Position numbers and translations under genes: made by a program | Notes under the pieces: generated by a model | What the model saw: only the letters and a program-made list of their open reading frames with translations | Told to the model about the DNA's origin: nothing | Database searches by the model: none | Assembly (NCBI GenBank): GCA_947503835.1 | Contig: CANNFM010000003.1 | Span: forward strand, 1 to 64,000 | Direction: 5' to 3' | Origin: an uncultured Aquimarina sp. | GTDB lineage: Bacteria; Bacteroidota; Bacteroidia; Flavobacteriales; Flavobacteriaceae | DNA length: 64,000 nt | In this document: positions 49,295 to 58,772 of the stretch, one piece after another | Layout of the letters: each line of letters starts with the position of its first letter | Position numbering within the stretch: the first letter of the stretch is position 1

Positions 49295-50174
49295 ATTCTT
49301 ACTAGTTATATTACTTACATTTGGTTTTAATCTTAACGCCCAGGAATTTAATGCCCAGGTGGCAATTAACGCAGAGCAAACAGGAAATCCTAACCTGCAA
49401 GTATTTAAGACCTTAGAGCGTGCTCTAACTGAATTTATTAATAATACAAAATGGACTAACGTTGATTATCGTACCGAAGAACGAATAAACTGTAGTTTTT
49501 TTATTACCATAGCGACGTATGATAATGATGATTTTTCTGCAACGGTACAAGTGCAAGCTTCACGCCCTGTATTTGGATCTAATTATGCGACTACAATCTT
49601 CAATGTTAATGATAAACAATTCAATTTTAACTATTTAGAGTTTCAGCCTTTAAATTATAATCCTAATAGTTATGAATCTAACCTCATTTCTGTAATTGCA
49701 TTTTATTTATATACAATTCTTGGAGTAGATGCCGATTCGTTTGAATTAAATGGTGGTGGTAAATATTTTGAAGAAGCAAAAAATATTGTTGGTAATGCCC
49801 AAGGAAGTAACACATTAGGGTGGAATGCACAAGACGGTACCCAAAGTAGATTTAGATTGAATGATGATATGCTTTCTGGTACTTTTGATGGATATAGATC
49901 CGCAATGTATACTTATCATAGAGAAGGGTTAGATGTGATGCATAATAATTTAAAACAAGGGAAAGAAACGATTACAGAAGCAATGAATTCTCTTCAGGAA
50001 ATGCATAACAGGAGACCCAATTCTTATTTAATGAGAGTGTTTTTTGATGCCAAAGCTGATGAGATATCAAGTGTTCTTTCTGGAGGACCTTCGGTTAACA
50101 TTGCAGAGACTGTGCAAATACTCAATAAAATTGCACCAACATATACAGACAACTGGAAAGATATAAAGTTTTAG
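49287..50174 (+). CDS. DUF4835 secreted protein (PorD-type)
   Basis: A 295-residue protein with a signal peptide ending in LNAQ, then a beta-rich part (QEFNAQVAINAEQTGN) and a helical end with a late LKQGKETITEAM. It matches the Bacteroidota DUF4835 family, for which a type IX secretion role (PorD) has been used as a name. It overlaps coaBC by 8 bases. The T9SS role is family-based only and unproven here. Confidence 0.75.
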   Translation: MYRFLLVILLTFGFNLNAQEFNAQVAINAEQTGNPNLQVFKTLERALTEFINNTKWTNVDYRTEERINCSFFITIATYDNDDFSATVQVQASRPVFGSNYATTIFNVNDKQFNFNYLEFQPLNYNPNSYESNLISVIAFYLYTILGVDADSFELNGGGKYFEEAKNIVGNAQGSNTLGWNAQDGTQSRFRLNDDMLSGTFDGYRSAMYTYHREGLDVMHNNLKQGKETITEAMNSLQEMHNRRPNSYLMRVFFDAKADEISSVLSGGPSVNIAETVQILNKIAPTYTDNWKDIKF

Positions 50175-50253
50175 AAAACTCTTTTTGAAAACACATAAAA
50201 TCTTTTTAAAACTATAGTATCTTTACCTTTTAAACAATAAAATTACCTATCCT

Positions 50254-51909
50254 TTGCTTAGAGGTCTTTCTATAAAAAACTTCGCTTTAATAGAACAGCT
50301 ACAAGTATCGTTTGATTCTGGTTTAATCACTATTACCGGAGAAACAGGTGCGGGTAAATCCTTGTTGTTAGGAGCTTTGGGGTTATTGCTTGGTAAAAGA
50401 GCCGATCTTAGTAGTGTAAAAGATAGTTCACAAAAATGTGTTGTCGAAGGGGTTTTCGACATCAGTCAATACGACCTTACTGCACTTTTTGAACAAGAAG
50501 GACTCGATTATGAAAACGAGACTATTATCAGGCGAGAAATTTTACCATCAGGTAAATCAAGAGCTTTTGTAAATGATACTCCGGTAACCTTACAATCATT
50601 GGCTGCACTTGGTGTTAAATTGATAGATATTCATAGTCAACACCAAACATTAGAAGTTACTACAAACGATTTTCAATTTAAAGTCTTAGATGCATTAGCA
50701 GAAACCCATCGCGAAATTGAATCCTATAAACGTGGACTTGGATTACTAAAAGAAAAAGAAAAAGAAGTACATGGCTTAATTACTAGCCAGGAAGAATTTA
50801 ATAAAGAGTACGACTATAATGCTTTTTTATTAAAAGAATTAGAAGAAGCTAAGTTGAAACCCAAAGAACTTCAAGAACTAGAGGAACGATATGAGAAGCT
50901 CAATAATATCGAAGAGATTCAGGAGAGACTGTCGGGATCTCTTGGGATAGTATCTTCAGAAGAAATTGGAGTTTCTGATCAATTAAATACAGTAAAAGCT
51001 AATCTTTCAAAAATAGAGTCGTATTCAGGTACTCTTAAAGAACTTTCGGATCGAATTCAAAGTATATACATAGAATTAGATGATGTACATCTGTCATTGC
51101 AGAATGAACTAGAAAAACTAGAGGCAGATCCTCAACAATTAGAAGAACTAAATAAACGAATAGAACTTATACATAACCTGCAGGTTAAGCATTCTGTTGC
51201 CAATGTAGAAGAGCTTATCGTTATCACAGAATCACTTCAAGAAAAGGTGTCTAAAACAGAATCACTTACAGAAGATATTGAAGTGCTTAAAGAAGAGATT
51301 GTAACGATTAAATCCCAGTTGGATAAGGTAGCCGTAAAGATTCATGATAAAAGAAAAAAAGCACTTCCTAAATTGATCGAAGAATTAGAAAATATACTTA
51401 AATCTCTCGGGATGCCTAATGCTTCATTTAGTGCTTCGCTGGATTTGCAAGAAAACTATTTTTCTAACGGAAAAGAAAACTTAGAATTTTTGTTTTCTGC
51501 CAATAAAGGAGGCTCTTTTGGGGAGTTAAAAAAGGTAGCATCAGGAGGAGAGTTGTCAAGAATTATGATAGCCATAAAAGCAATTCTTTCACGATATGCG
51601 CAATTACCAACTATTATTTTCGATGAGATAGATACGGGAGTGTCGGGAGAAGTAGCTCATAAAATGGCAGATTTAATGATGAATATGAGTAAAAACTTAC
51701 AGGTGCTTAGTATTACTCATTTACCACAAATAGCTGCCAATGGTCAAAGTCAATATAAGGTATATAAAGAAGACATAGATAACACGACAATTACACAGCT
51801 TAAACTATTAAGTGAAGAGGAACGTGTGCAAGAAATTGCAGAAATGATAGGAGGTAAGAGTATTTCGGATTCGGCTTTAACACATGCAAAGTCTTTATTG
51901 TATAATTAA
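50254..51909 (+). CDS. recN: DNA repair protein RecN
   Basis: RecN is an SMC-like ATPase for double-strand break repair. The 551-residue protein has the P-loop GETGAGKS near residue 31, a coiled-coil middle, and the closing ASGGELSRIMIAIKAIL signature and IIFDEIDTGVSG Walker B. It starts from TTG at 50254; no ATG is near in frame. A TATCTTTA near-promoter (50218-50225) lies before it, so it may be transcribed apart from the preceding run. Confidence 0.96.
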   Translation: MLRGLSIKNFALIEQLQVSFDSGLITITGETGAGKSLLLGALGLLLGKRADLSSVKDSSQKCVVEGVFDISQYDLTALFEQEGLDYENETIIRREILPSGKSRAFVNDTPVTLQSLAALGVKLIDIHSQHQTLEVTTNDFQFKVLDALAETHREIESYKRGLGLLKEKEKEVHGLITSQEEFNKEYDYNAFLLKELEEAKLKPKELQELEERYEKLNNIEEIQERLSGSLGIVSSEEIGVSDQLNTVKANLSKIESYSGTLKELSDRIQSIYIELDDVHLSLQNELEKLEADPQQLEELNKRIELIHNLQVKHSVANVEELIVITESLQEKVSKTESLTEDIEVLKEEIVTIKSQLDKVAVKIHDKRKKALPKLIEELENILKSLGMPNASFSASLDLQENYFSNGKENLEFLFSANKGGSFGELKKVASGGELSRIMIAIKAILSRYAQLPTIIFDEIDTGVSGEVAHKMADLMMNMSKNLQVLSITHLPQIAANGQSQYKVYKEDIDNTTITQLKLLSEEERVQEIAEMIGGKSISDSALTHAKSLLYN

Positions 51910-51932
51910 ACACTAAAATGTATTTTGATATG

Positions 51933-51961
51933 TTGCTGTTTAGGTCGTTTTGTTATCTTTA
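51933..51961 (+). promoter_or_regulatory. Candidate fabI promoter
   Basis: TTG (51933-51935) and TATCTTTA (51954-51961) are 18 bases apart; the second box deviates from TAnnTTTG at the last base. It lies 35 bases before the fabI ATG. Confidence 0.45.
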
Positions 51962-51995
51962 CGGCTTGTATAATCATCTTTAATTTATAATTAAA

Positions 51996-52814
51996 ATGTC
52001 ACACAATTTATTAAAAGGTAAAAGAGGAATTATTTTTGGTGCACTTGATGAGAGTTCAATTGCCTGGAAAACAGCCGAGCGGGTTTTTGAAGAAGGAGGA
52101 CGTTTTGTTCTTACCAATGCTCCGGTTGCAATGCGTATGGGAGCTATTAATACCCTTGCCGAAAAAACTAATTCTCAGGTTATACCTGCAGATGCTACTT
52201 CATTAGAAGATCTAGAAAACCTTGTAGAGAAATCAATAGAGATTCTAGGGGGTAAAATAGATTTTGTATTACACTCTATTGGGATGTCGGTAAACGTTAG
52301 AAAAGGACGTCATTATACAGACCTTAATTATAGCTTTAGTGAAAAAGGGTGGGATGTTTCTGCACTTTCTTTTCATAAAACCATGCAAACGTTGTATAAA
52401 AAAGAAGCTATGAATGAATGGGGAAGTATAGTGGGCTTAACCTATATGGCAGCACAGCGAGTATTTCCAGATTATAATGATATGGCAGATAACAAAGCGT
52501 ATTTAGAATCTATAGCACGTAGTTTTGGATATTTCTTCGGAAGAGATAAAAAAGTACGAGTAAATACTATTTCGCAGTCTCCAACACCAACTACAGCAGG
52601 AAAAGGAGTTAAAGGATTTGATGGATTTATAGAGTATGCAGATAAAATGTCTCCATTGGGTAATGCAACAGCTAGTGAGTGTGCAGATTATACGGTAACC
52701 ATGTTTTCTGATTTTACGAAAAAAGTAACGCTTCAAAATTTATATCATGATGGTGGTTTCTCTAATATGGGAGTAAGTCAATTAGTGATGGATAAATTTA
52801 TGGACGAAGAATAG
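51996..52814 (+). CDS. fabI: Enoyl-[acyl-carrier-protein] reductase (FabI)
   Basis: FabI reduces the enoyl-ACP double bond in the last step of fatty-acid elongation with NAD(P)H. The 272-residue SDR protein has the GIIFGALDESSIAWKTAERV nucleotide site and the catalytic Tyr/Lys pair in PDYNDMADNK, spaced seven apart. It is followed by a terminator. This is the triclosan-sensitive enzyme class by family. Confidence 0.95.
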   Translation: MSHNLLKGKRGIIFGALDESSIAWKTAERVFEEGGRFVLTNAPVAMRMGAINTLAEKTNSQVIPADATSLEDLENLVEKSIEILGGKIDFVLHSIGMSVNVRKGRHYTDLNYSFSEKGWDVSALSFHKTMQTLYKKEAMNEWGSIVGLTYMAAQRVFPDYNDMADNKAYLESIARSFGYFFGRDKKVRVNTISQSPTPTTAGKGVKGFDGFIEYADKMSPLGNATASECADYTVTMFSDFTKKVTLQNLYHDGGFSNMGVSQLVMDKFMDEE

Positions 52815-52848
52815 ACATCAGTATTAAAAACTAATATAATATCGTCTT

Positions 52849-52882
52849 AAATCCCATACTTAATTGGTCATGGGATTTTTTG
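52849..52882 (+). terminator. Terminator of fabI
   Basis: AAATCCCAT pairs with ATGGGATTT around ACTTAATTGGTC, followed by more T. An ATG at 52864-52871 lies in the hairpin and is not the start of the next gene. Confidence 0.8.
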
Positions 52883-52899
52883 TTGATTATCTTTATGCT

Positions 52900-53904
52900 A
52901 TGGAAATGTATTTTTCTTTTATTGTGCCAGTATATAATAGGCCAAACGAGATAGAGGAGCTGCTAGAGAGTATGAAGGCTATGGATTATGCCAAGCCATA
53001 TGAGATTGTGATCATAGAGGATGGGTCATTAGATACATCAGAACATGTCGTTAAAGAGTACAAAGATAAACTGTCTATTAATTACTATCAAAAACCAAAT
53101 ACTGGGCCCGGAGATTCTCGTAATTATGGGATGCGTAAGGCAAAAGGTGATTTTTTTATTATTCTTGATAGTGATGTGATATTGCCAAAAAATTACTTGT
53201 CTAAAGTGGACGATTTTTTATCTGAAAAATTCGTGCATTGTTTCGGAGGCCCAGATGATGCACATAAAAACTTTACTAACCTTCAGAAAGCTATTAGTTA
53301 TAGCATGACATCATACCTAACTACAGGAGGGATTAGAGGGAGAAAGAATACCTTGGGTAAGTTTCAGCCACGTAGTTTTAATATGGGGTTGTCTAAAGAA
53401 GCTTTTCAGGCTTCAGAAGGATTTGGTAATATACACCCGGGAGAAGATCCTGATCTTACTATAAGGTTATGGAAATTAGGGTATAACACAGCATTGATTC
53501 CTGATGCTAAAGTGTTTCATAAAAGAAGAATTTCTTGGAAAAAGTTTTATGTTCAGGTCAATAAATTTGGGTTGGTAAGACCGATTCTTAATCAATGGCA
53601 TCCCGAAACAGCGAAAATAACCTACTGGTTTCCAACTTTATTTCTCTTGTATATTGTTTTTTCTTTACTTTCTGTGGTTTTTGGATTATGGTATTTTATT
53701 GCTTTTTTAGGGTTTTATTTTCTACTTATATTTCTAGGAGCAACCCTAACATTCAGGAGTTTTTCAATAGGAATACAGTCTATTCTGGCGGTTTTGATAC
53801 AATTTTATGGATATGGTAAAGGATTCTTAAAATCTTATTATTATATTCATCTATTAAAGAAAGTACCTGAAAAACAATTCAAGACATTGTTTTTTTCAAA
53901 GTAA
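52900..53904 (+). CDS. Family-2 glycosyltransferase with C-terminal membrane helices
   Basis: A GT-A fold begins right at the start (FSFIVPVYNRPNEIEELLES) with the DSD motif in ILDSDVI near residue 90 and a later GEDPDLTIR. Two or three helices at the end (about 240-300) anchor it to the membrane. The reading frame extends upstream to 52864, but that ATG sits in the fabI terminator, so I use the ATG at 52900 (52906 is also possible). It likely adds a sugar to an envelope glycan; the substrate is unknown. Confidence 0.8.
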   Translation: MEMYFSFIVPVYNRPNEIEELLESMKAMDYAKPYEIVIIEDGSLDTSEHVVKEYKDKLSINYYQKPNTGPGDSRNYGMRKAKGDFFIILDSDVILPKNYLSKVDDFLSEKFVHCFGGPDDAHKNFTNLQKAISYSMTSYLTTGGIRGRKNTLGKFQPRSFNMGLSKEAFQASEGFGNIHPGEDPDLTIRLWKLGYNTALIPDAKVFHKRRISWKKFYVQVNKFGLVRPILNQWHPETAKITYWFPTLFLLYIVFSLLSVVFGLWYFIAFLGFYFLLIFLGATLTFRSFSIGIQSILAVLIQFYGYGKGFLKSYYYIHLLKKVPEKQFKTLFFSK

Positions 53905-53909
53905 TACAT

Positions 53910-54869
53910 ATGTCAAGTAGAAAAAAAAATAGTTTTTCCTTAAAGAGAAACAATGTAAAGATCTTTTTATTTTTTCTGATATTTACTTCGATCCTTTGGT
54001 TGCTCATACAGTTTTCTAAAAACTATACTCAAGAAGTTGAGGTTGCAGTGCGATATACAAATCTTCCGAAAGATAAAATTTTTAATGGCGAAAGTGATCA
54101 AATATTAAGGATGATGCTCAATGGTAATGGTTTTAGATTAATGAGCCATAATTGGAAAAGACCTGTATTGCAATTAAATGTAGATGATGCAGTTTCTAAC
54201 AATGAAAATGAATATTTTTTTTATGTAAATAAAGAATCTTCGATATTAAAGAAAAAATTAGATTTTAAAGGAAGAGTGTTGTCAATACATAAAGATACAT
54301 TGCGATTAAAACTAGATGTTAATTTAGAAAAAAAGATCCCTGTTAGGATGCAACAGGATATTAAGTATACTGTAGGGTATGGAAGTGACAAGGGATTAGT
54401 GATTTCTCCTGATTCAGTCCTGATAAGTGGGCCCTCAAAGATTATAGATACCATACAATTTATAGATACAGAAGATTTGATAATAGAAGGGCTTAATGTA
54501 GATTTCACATCTGAGCTGAGTATAAATGTAGAAAAATTGCCTTCCTCTGTTATTGTTATGCCTCAAAAGATAAAAGCCGATATTTTGGTTAGCAAATTTA
54601 CTGAAGGGAGTCAAAAGATTCCAATTACTGTAAATAACGTTCCTGAGGGCATAGAAATTAAGATTTTCCCCAAAGAAATTACGGTGGTTTATAGAGTAGG
54701 GTTGGATGCATACAATGAGATTAGTCCTCGTGACTTTATGGTAACCGCCGATTATGCCAAAGCTTCTGAAGAAAGTTCGTATATGACATTAGAACTTACC
54801 AATATACCTAAGTCAATCCATGATGTTCGTTTGCAGGAGAAACAAGTTCAGTTTGTTGTTTTAAAATAA
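53910..54869 (+). CDS. YbbR-domain membrane protein (CdaR-like)
   Basis: A 319-residue protein with one N-terminal membrane helix (about residues 17-36) and YbbR-type beta repeats (for example VEVAVRYTNLP and VRMQQDIKYTVGY). YbbR proteins such as CdaR regulate the diadenylate cyclase CdaA in Firmicutes, but no cyclase gene is near. It starts 6 bases behind the glycosyltransferase and ends 6 bases before coaE. Confidence 0.8.
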   Translation: MSSRKKNSFSLKRNNVKIFLFFLIFTSILWLLIQFSKNYTQEVEVAVRYTNLPKDKIFNGESDQILRMMLNGNGFRLMSHNWKRPVLQLNVDDAVSNNENEYFFYVNKESSILKKKLDFKGRVLSIHKDTLRLKLDVNLEKKIPVRMQQDIKYTVGYGSDKGLVISPDSVLISGPSKIIDTIQFIDTEDLIIEGLNVDFTSELSINVEKLPSSVIVMPQKIKADILVSKFTEGSQKIPITVNNVPEGIEIKIFPKEITVVYRVGLDAYNEISPRDFMVTADYAKASEESSYMTLELTNIPKSIHDVRLQEKQVQFVVLK

Positions 54870-54874
54870 CTTTT

Positions 54875-55453
54875 ATGAAAGTAGTTGGATTAACAGGGGG
54901 GATAGGTAGTGGGAAATCTACTGTAGCAAAAATGTTTAAAAAAATAGGTATTTCTGTATACATCGCAGATGATGAGGCTAAACAACTAATGAACAATGAT
55001 AAAGCCGTAAAACAACAAATAGTAGAGTTGTTAGGTGCTGATTCGTATAGCAATGACCAATTAAACAGAGAGTATATTGCAGCCATAGTTTTTAACGACA
55101 CCTCAAAACTTGAACAACTAAATGCGATTGTTCATCCTGCAGTTGCCCGTCATTTTAATACCTGGAAAAAAGACCAAGATGGAGATTACATCATAAAAGA
55201 GGTGGCAATTCTTTTTGAAAATGGAGGGCATAAACAATGTGATTATACAATACTGGTTTCTGCTCCTATAGAAGAGAGAATCAAAAGAGTACTAAGTAGG
55301 GATGAGACTACAAGAGAACAAATACTTTCGAGAATAAACAATCAATGGGATGATACTCAGAAAATTATACTAGCAGATTTTGTCATAAATAATATTGATT
55401 TAAAGGAAACTGAAAAGCAAGTATATGAAATTCATAAAAAAATATCTTCCTGA
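54875..55453 (+). CDS. coaE: Dephospho-CoA kinase
   Basis: CoaE makes CoA from dephospho-CoA by phosphorylating the ribose. The 192-residue P-loop kinase has GLTGGIGSGKSTVAKMF and the IADDEAKQLM motif typical of CoaE. It ends the fabI-side run before the two-component genes. Confidence 0.95.
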   Translation: MKVVGLTGGIGSGKSTVAKMFKKIGISVYIADDEAKQLMNNDKAVKQQIVELLGADSYSNDQLNREYIAAIVFNDTSKLEQLNAIVHPAVARHFNTWKKDQDGDYIIKEVAILFENGGHKQCDYTILVSAPIEERIKRVLSRDETTREQILSRINNQWDDTQKIILADFVINNIDLKETEKQVYEIHKKISS

Positions 55454-55525
55454 GGCTATTATACTACTAATCTTTCATTTTGTTAACATTTGGTTAAACC
55501 GTAAAGTAGCTAAATGTTAAAGTCT

Positions 55526-55533
55526 TACTTTTG
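55526..55533 (+). promoter_or_regulatory. Promoter -7 element of the two-component operon
   Basis: TACTTTTG, exact for the consensus, only five bases before the ATG at 55538. Transcription would start at or near the ATG, giving a leaderless or nearly leaderless message. Confidence 0.5.
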
Positions 55534-55537
55534 AACT

Positions 55538-57103
55538 ATGAATAAACGGTTATTCGTATTACTGATAATCCTTATGAGTTTATCATTAATCGGGATTATT
55601 TTCGTTCAGGGATATTGGATTAATAACACAGTTGAGAATAATGAAGAACAATTTTCTTTTAATGCTAAGCAAATTCTAATATCAGTATCCAATAGGATAC
55701 AGTATAGAGAATTTGAAGAAATGTTTTTTCCCTTTCGGGAAATCTTGGACAGCATAGAAGAACCTGATAATAAAACAATACGACAGCTCTTAAACATTAG
55801 TATTGACAATACCACAAGATCACTTGCATATACTAATGGTATTTTAGAAGAAGATTATAAATTATTCTCGTCTTTTATAAACTTTAATATTGATACAGTA
55901 AAATTAAAGAATATATTAAATCGTAACGTTGATATTATTGCTCAGGATAGTCAAAATGATAACACAAAACAAAACTCTAAGTCAAAGTTAGAAAGAATAA
56001 GAGGTTTAACAGACCTTCAGAGGAAAGATTATGAGATAGTAATAGGAGAGATTGCCAGTTTTATACCCATTCATCGAAGAGTTAAAAAGAAAGAGATTGA
56101 GTATTTACTAGCAAAAGAACTTGAAGAAAGAGACATAAAGGTAGGTTTTGAGTATGCAATATATAGTAATGCTTTAGCAACAAGAGTACGTTCTGATGAT
56201 TTTAGTTTAGATCATCCAGCTACATATGCAATACCGCTTTTTGTAGATGATGAAGGTATAAGCGAATATCAGTTGCTTGTTAATTTTACAGGAAAAAAGC
56301 AATATGTCCTTTCTACCATTAAAGGGATGGCCATATTATCAATAATATTTACATTGATTATTGTCGTCGCATATTCTAGTGCACTGTCACAATTAATGCA
56401 ACAACGACAAATATCGCAGATTAAAACGGATTTTATTAACAATATGACTCATGAACTTAAGACTCCTATAGCAACTATTAATTTAGCATTGGACTCTATT
56501 AAAAATCCGAAAATAAAAGGAGATCCTGAAAAAGTACAGCGTTATATGAATATGATACGTGAGGAAAATAAACGAATGCATGCCCAGGTAGAAAATGTAC
56601 TTAGAATATCTCAATTAGAGAGAAATGAACTGAATATAAAGAAAGAAAGAAAAGAGTTACATGATATAATTGAAGATGCGGTTACTCATGTTTCATTGAT
56701 CATTGAAAATAGAGAAGGATATATAAAAACTCATTTAGGAGCTCTTAAATCTTCTGTATTGGCAAATGATAGTCATATGACTAATGTAGTGGTAAATATT
56801 CTTGATAATGCAATAAAATATTCAGAACAAGAACCAAAAATTGATATATACACCGAAAATGTAAAGAATAGTATTGTTCTTAAAATTCGTGATCAAGGAA
56901 TAGGAATGAGTAAAGTTGCTCAAAAGAAGATTTTTGAAAAATTCTTTAGAGAGCATACAGGAGATTTGCATAATGTTAAAGGACACGGATTAGGGCTTAC
57001 ATACGTAAAAAGAATTATTGATGACCACCATGGTCAAATTTGGGTGGAGAGCGAAAGGGGAAAAGGCTCCACATTTATAATTAAATTACCGTTAATATCT
57101 TAA
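55538..57103 (+). CDS. Sensor histidine kinase (RprX-like)
   Basis: A 521-residue kinase with two membrane helices (about residues 4-25 and 262-284), a periplasmic sensing part of about 235 residues between them, the phosphorylation site His305 in MTHELKTP, and the ATPase domain with NILDNAIKYSE, DQGIGM and GHGLGLTYVK. It resembles RprX of Bacteroides. The response regulator follows after 3 bases. The signal is unknown. Confidence 0.92.
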   Translation: MNKRLFVLLIILMSLSLIGIIFVQGYWINNTVENNEEQFSFNAKQILISVSNRIQYREFEEMFFPFREILDSIEEPDNKTIRQLLNISIDNTTRSLAYTNGILEEDYKLFSSFINFNIDTVKLKNILNRNVDIIAQDSQNDNTKQNSKSKLERIRGLTDLQRKDYEIVIGEIASFIPIHRRVKKKEIEYLLAKELEERDIKVGFEYAIYSNALATRVRSDDFSLDHPATYAIPLFVDDEGISEYQLLVNFTGKKQYVLSTIKGMAILSIIFTLIIVVAYSSALSQLMQQRQISQIKTDFINNMTHELKTPIATINLALDSIKNPKIKGDPEKVQRYMNMIREENKRMHAQVENVLRISQLERNELNIKKERKELHDIIEDAVTHVSLIIENREGYIKTHLGALKSSVLANDSHMTNVVVNILDNAIKYSEQEPKIDIYTENVKNSIVLKIRDQGIGMSKVAQKKIFEKFFREHTGDLHNVKGHGLGLTYVKRIIDDHHGQIWVESERGKGSTFIIKLPLIS

Positions 57104-57106
57104 AAT

Positions 57107-57820
57107 ATGGAAACAGAAAACAAAAAGATTTTGCTTGTAGAGGATGATCCAAACTTTGGAACAGTATTAAAGGATTATCTAGTAATGAATGATTATGATG
57201 TTGTGCATGCTAAAAATGGTATGGAAGGCTTCGAGAAATTCAAAAAGGATGATTACGATATGTGTATTCTTGATGTCATGATGCCTTATAAAGATGGATT
57301 TACTCTGGCAAAAGAAATTAGGGATAAAAATGAAGAAATACCTATCATTTTCTTAACCGCAAAGGCAATGAAAGAAGATGTATTAAAGGGGTATAAGGTA
57401 GGTGCAGACGATTACCTTAATAAGCCTTTTGATAGCGAGGTGTTGTTAATGAAAATACAAGCCATAATGCAACGTAAGAATACAGAGTCTGTTGCAGATA
57501 GTAAACAGTTTGAATTTAAAATAGGAGGTTTTCATCTTAATTCTAAACTTCGCTTTTTAACATATAATGATGAAGATCCAATCAAACTCTCTCCAAAAGA
57601 GAACGAATTATTACGTTTATTAGCATTACATCTTAATGATTTAATGCCTAGAGAATTAGCGTTAACAAAAATATGGAGAGATGATAATTATTTTACCTCT
57701 CGTAGTATGGATGTGTATATCGCTAAACTGAGAAAATACCTTAAGAAAGACGACAATGTTGAAATCCTTAATATTCATGGAGAAGGTTTTAGACTTGTAG
57801 TTCGAGGCGAAGAATCTTAG
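57107..57820 (+). CDS. OmpR-family response regulator (RprY-like)
   Basis: A 237-residue regulator with the receiver domain (acidic pocket EDD near residue 12, phospho-acceptor Asp56 in CILDVMMP, and the LTAKA and KPF motifs) and a winged-helix DNA-binding domain (SPKENELLRLLALH; SRSMDVYIAKLRKYL). It is the partner of the kinase 3 bases upstream. Shared terminator behind. Confidence 0.94.
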   Translation: METENKKILLVEDDPNFGTVLKDYLVMNDYDVVHAKNGMEGFEKFKKDDYDMCILDVMMPYKDGFTLAKEIRDKNEEIPIIFLTAKAMKEDVLKGYKVGADDYLNKPFDSEVLLMKIQAIMQRKNTESVADSKQFEFKIGGFHLNSKLRFLTYNDEDPIKLSPKENELLRLLALHLNDLMPRELALTKIWRDDNYFTSRSMDVYIAKLRKYLKKDDNVEILNIHGEGFRLVVRGEES

Positions 57821-57843
57821 TAAACAATAACGGTAACAAGTTT

Positions 57844-57884
57844 AAAAAATCACTATGACCATCTGATTATAGTGATTTTTTTTT
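57844..57884. terminator. Bidirectional terminator, response regulator and miaA
   Basis: AAATCACTAT pairs with ATAGTGATTT around GACCATCTGATT, with A and T runs at the ends. The stop codon of miaA (57867-57869) lies inside it, so the hairpin is partly coding on the minus strand. Confidence 0.85.
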
Positions 57885-58772
57885 GATGTATTGAAAAACC
57901 GAATCAAGATCAACTTTAAAATTAAACCATTCGATTTCAGAATCCTTCCTAAACCAGGTAAGTTGTCTTTTTGCAAAACGACGGGTGTTTTTTTTGATTT
58001 CAGAAATTGCGAAATCCAAATCCCACTCATTTTCTAAATAATTAAATATCTCTTTATACCCTACTGTATTTAATGCATTTAATTGTTTGTACTTATGAAG
58101 ACTTTTTACTTCATCAACTAATCCGTCTTCAACCATTATATCTACTCGCTGGTTTATTCTATCGTAGATGATTTGTCTTTCGGCTGTGATTCCTATTTTA
58201 ATACTATTAAATGGTCTTGTTTTCTTTGTTTTAGTAAGAAATGACGAGTAGGGAGCGCCGCTACTCAAACATACTTCTAATGCTCGCATAACTCTATGCG
58301 TATTTTGTAAATCAACCTTCTCATAATAAGTAGGATCTAATATTTTTAATCGTTGTTGTAAACTTTCAATACCATTATTTTGATATTCTTCTTGTACCTT
58401 TTTTTTAATTTCAATATCTATTTTTGGGAACGTATCTAATCCTTTGGTCACCGCATCAATATATAAACCAGAACCACCCACCATAATGACATAATCATTG
58501 CGAGTAAATAAATCATTAATAGTATTCAAGGCCTCTTTTTCAAAGTCTCCTACGGTGTATACATCATGAATGCTTTTGTGCTGTATAAAATGATGTTTGG
58601 CTTGTTCTAATTCATAAGATGAGGGTGCTGCAGTACCAATACTCATCTCTTTATAAAACTGCCTGCTATCTGCCGAAATAATTTCACAATTGAAGTGCTT
58701 TGCAAGTTCAATACTTAAACTAGTTTTACCAATTGCAGTAGGCCCAGTGATTACAATGAGATTCTTATTCAT
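57867..58772 (-). CDS. miaA: tRNA dimethylallyltransferase
   Basis: MiaA adds dimethylallyl to A37 of tRNAs that read codons starting with U. The protein has the P-loop GPTAIGKTSL, an ISADSRQFYKEMSIGTAAPS stretch and the VGGSGLYIDAVTKGLD motif. An ATG at 58814 would add 14 residues and run deep into the channel gene; the ATG at 58772 (MNKNLIVITGPTAIGKT) is preferred and still overlaps that gene by 8 bases. Length 301 residues. Confidence 0.95.
   Translation of the reverse strand: MNKNLIVITGPTAIGKTSLSIELAKHFNCEIISADSRQFYKEMSIGTAAPSSYELEQAKHHFIQHKSIHDVYTVGDFEKEALNTINDLFTRNDYVIMVGGSGLYIDAVTKGLDTFPKIDIEIKKKVQEEYQNNGIESLQQRLKILDPTYYEKVDLQNTHRVMRALEVCLSSGAPYSSFLTKTKKTRPFNSIKIGITAERQIIYDRINQRVDIMVEDGLVDEVKSLHKYKQLNALNTVGYKEIFNYLENEWDLDFAISEIKKNTRRFAKRQLTWFRKDSEIEWFNFKVDLDSVFQYIKKKSL

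Noticed and set aside
52864..52899. ATG at 52864 as the start of the glycosyltransferase
   Set aside because: It lies inside the hairpin of the fabI terminator, and the conserved GT-A sequence starts at 52900-52906.
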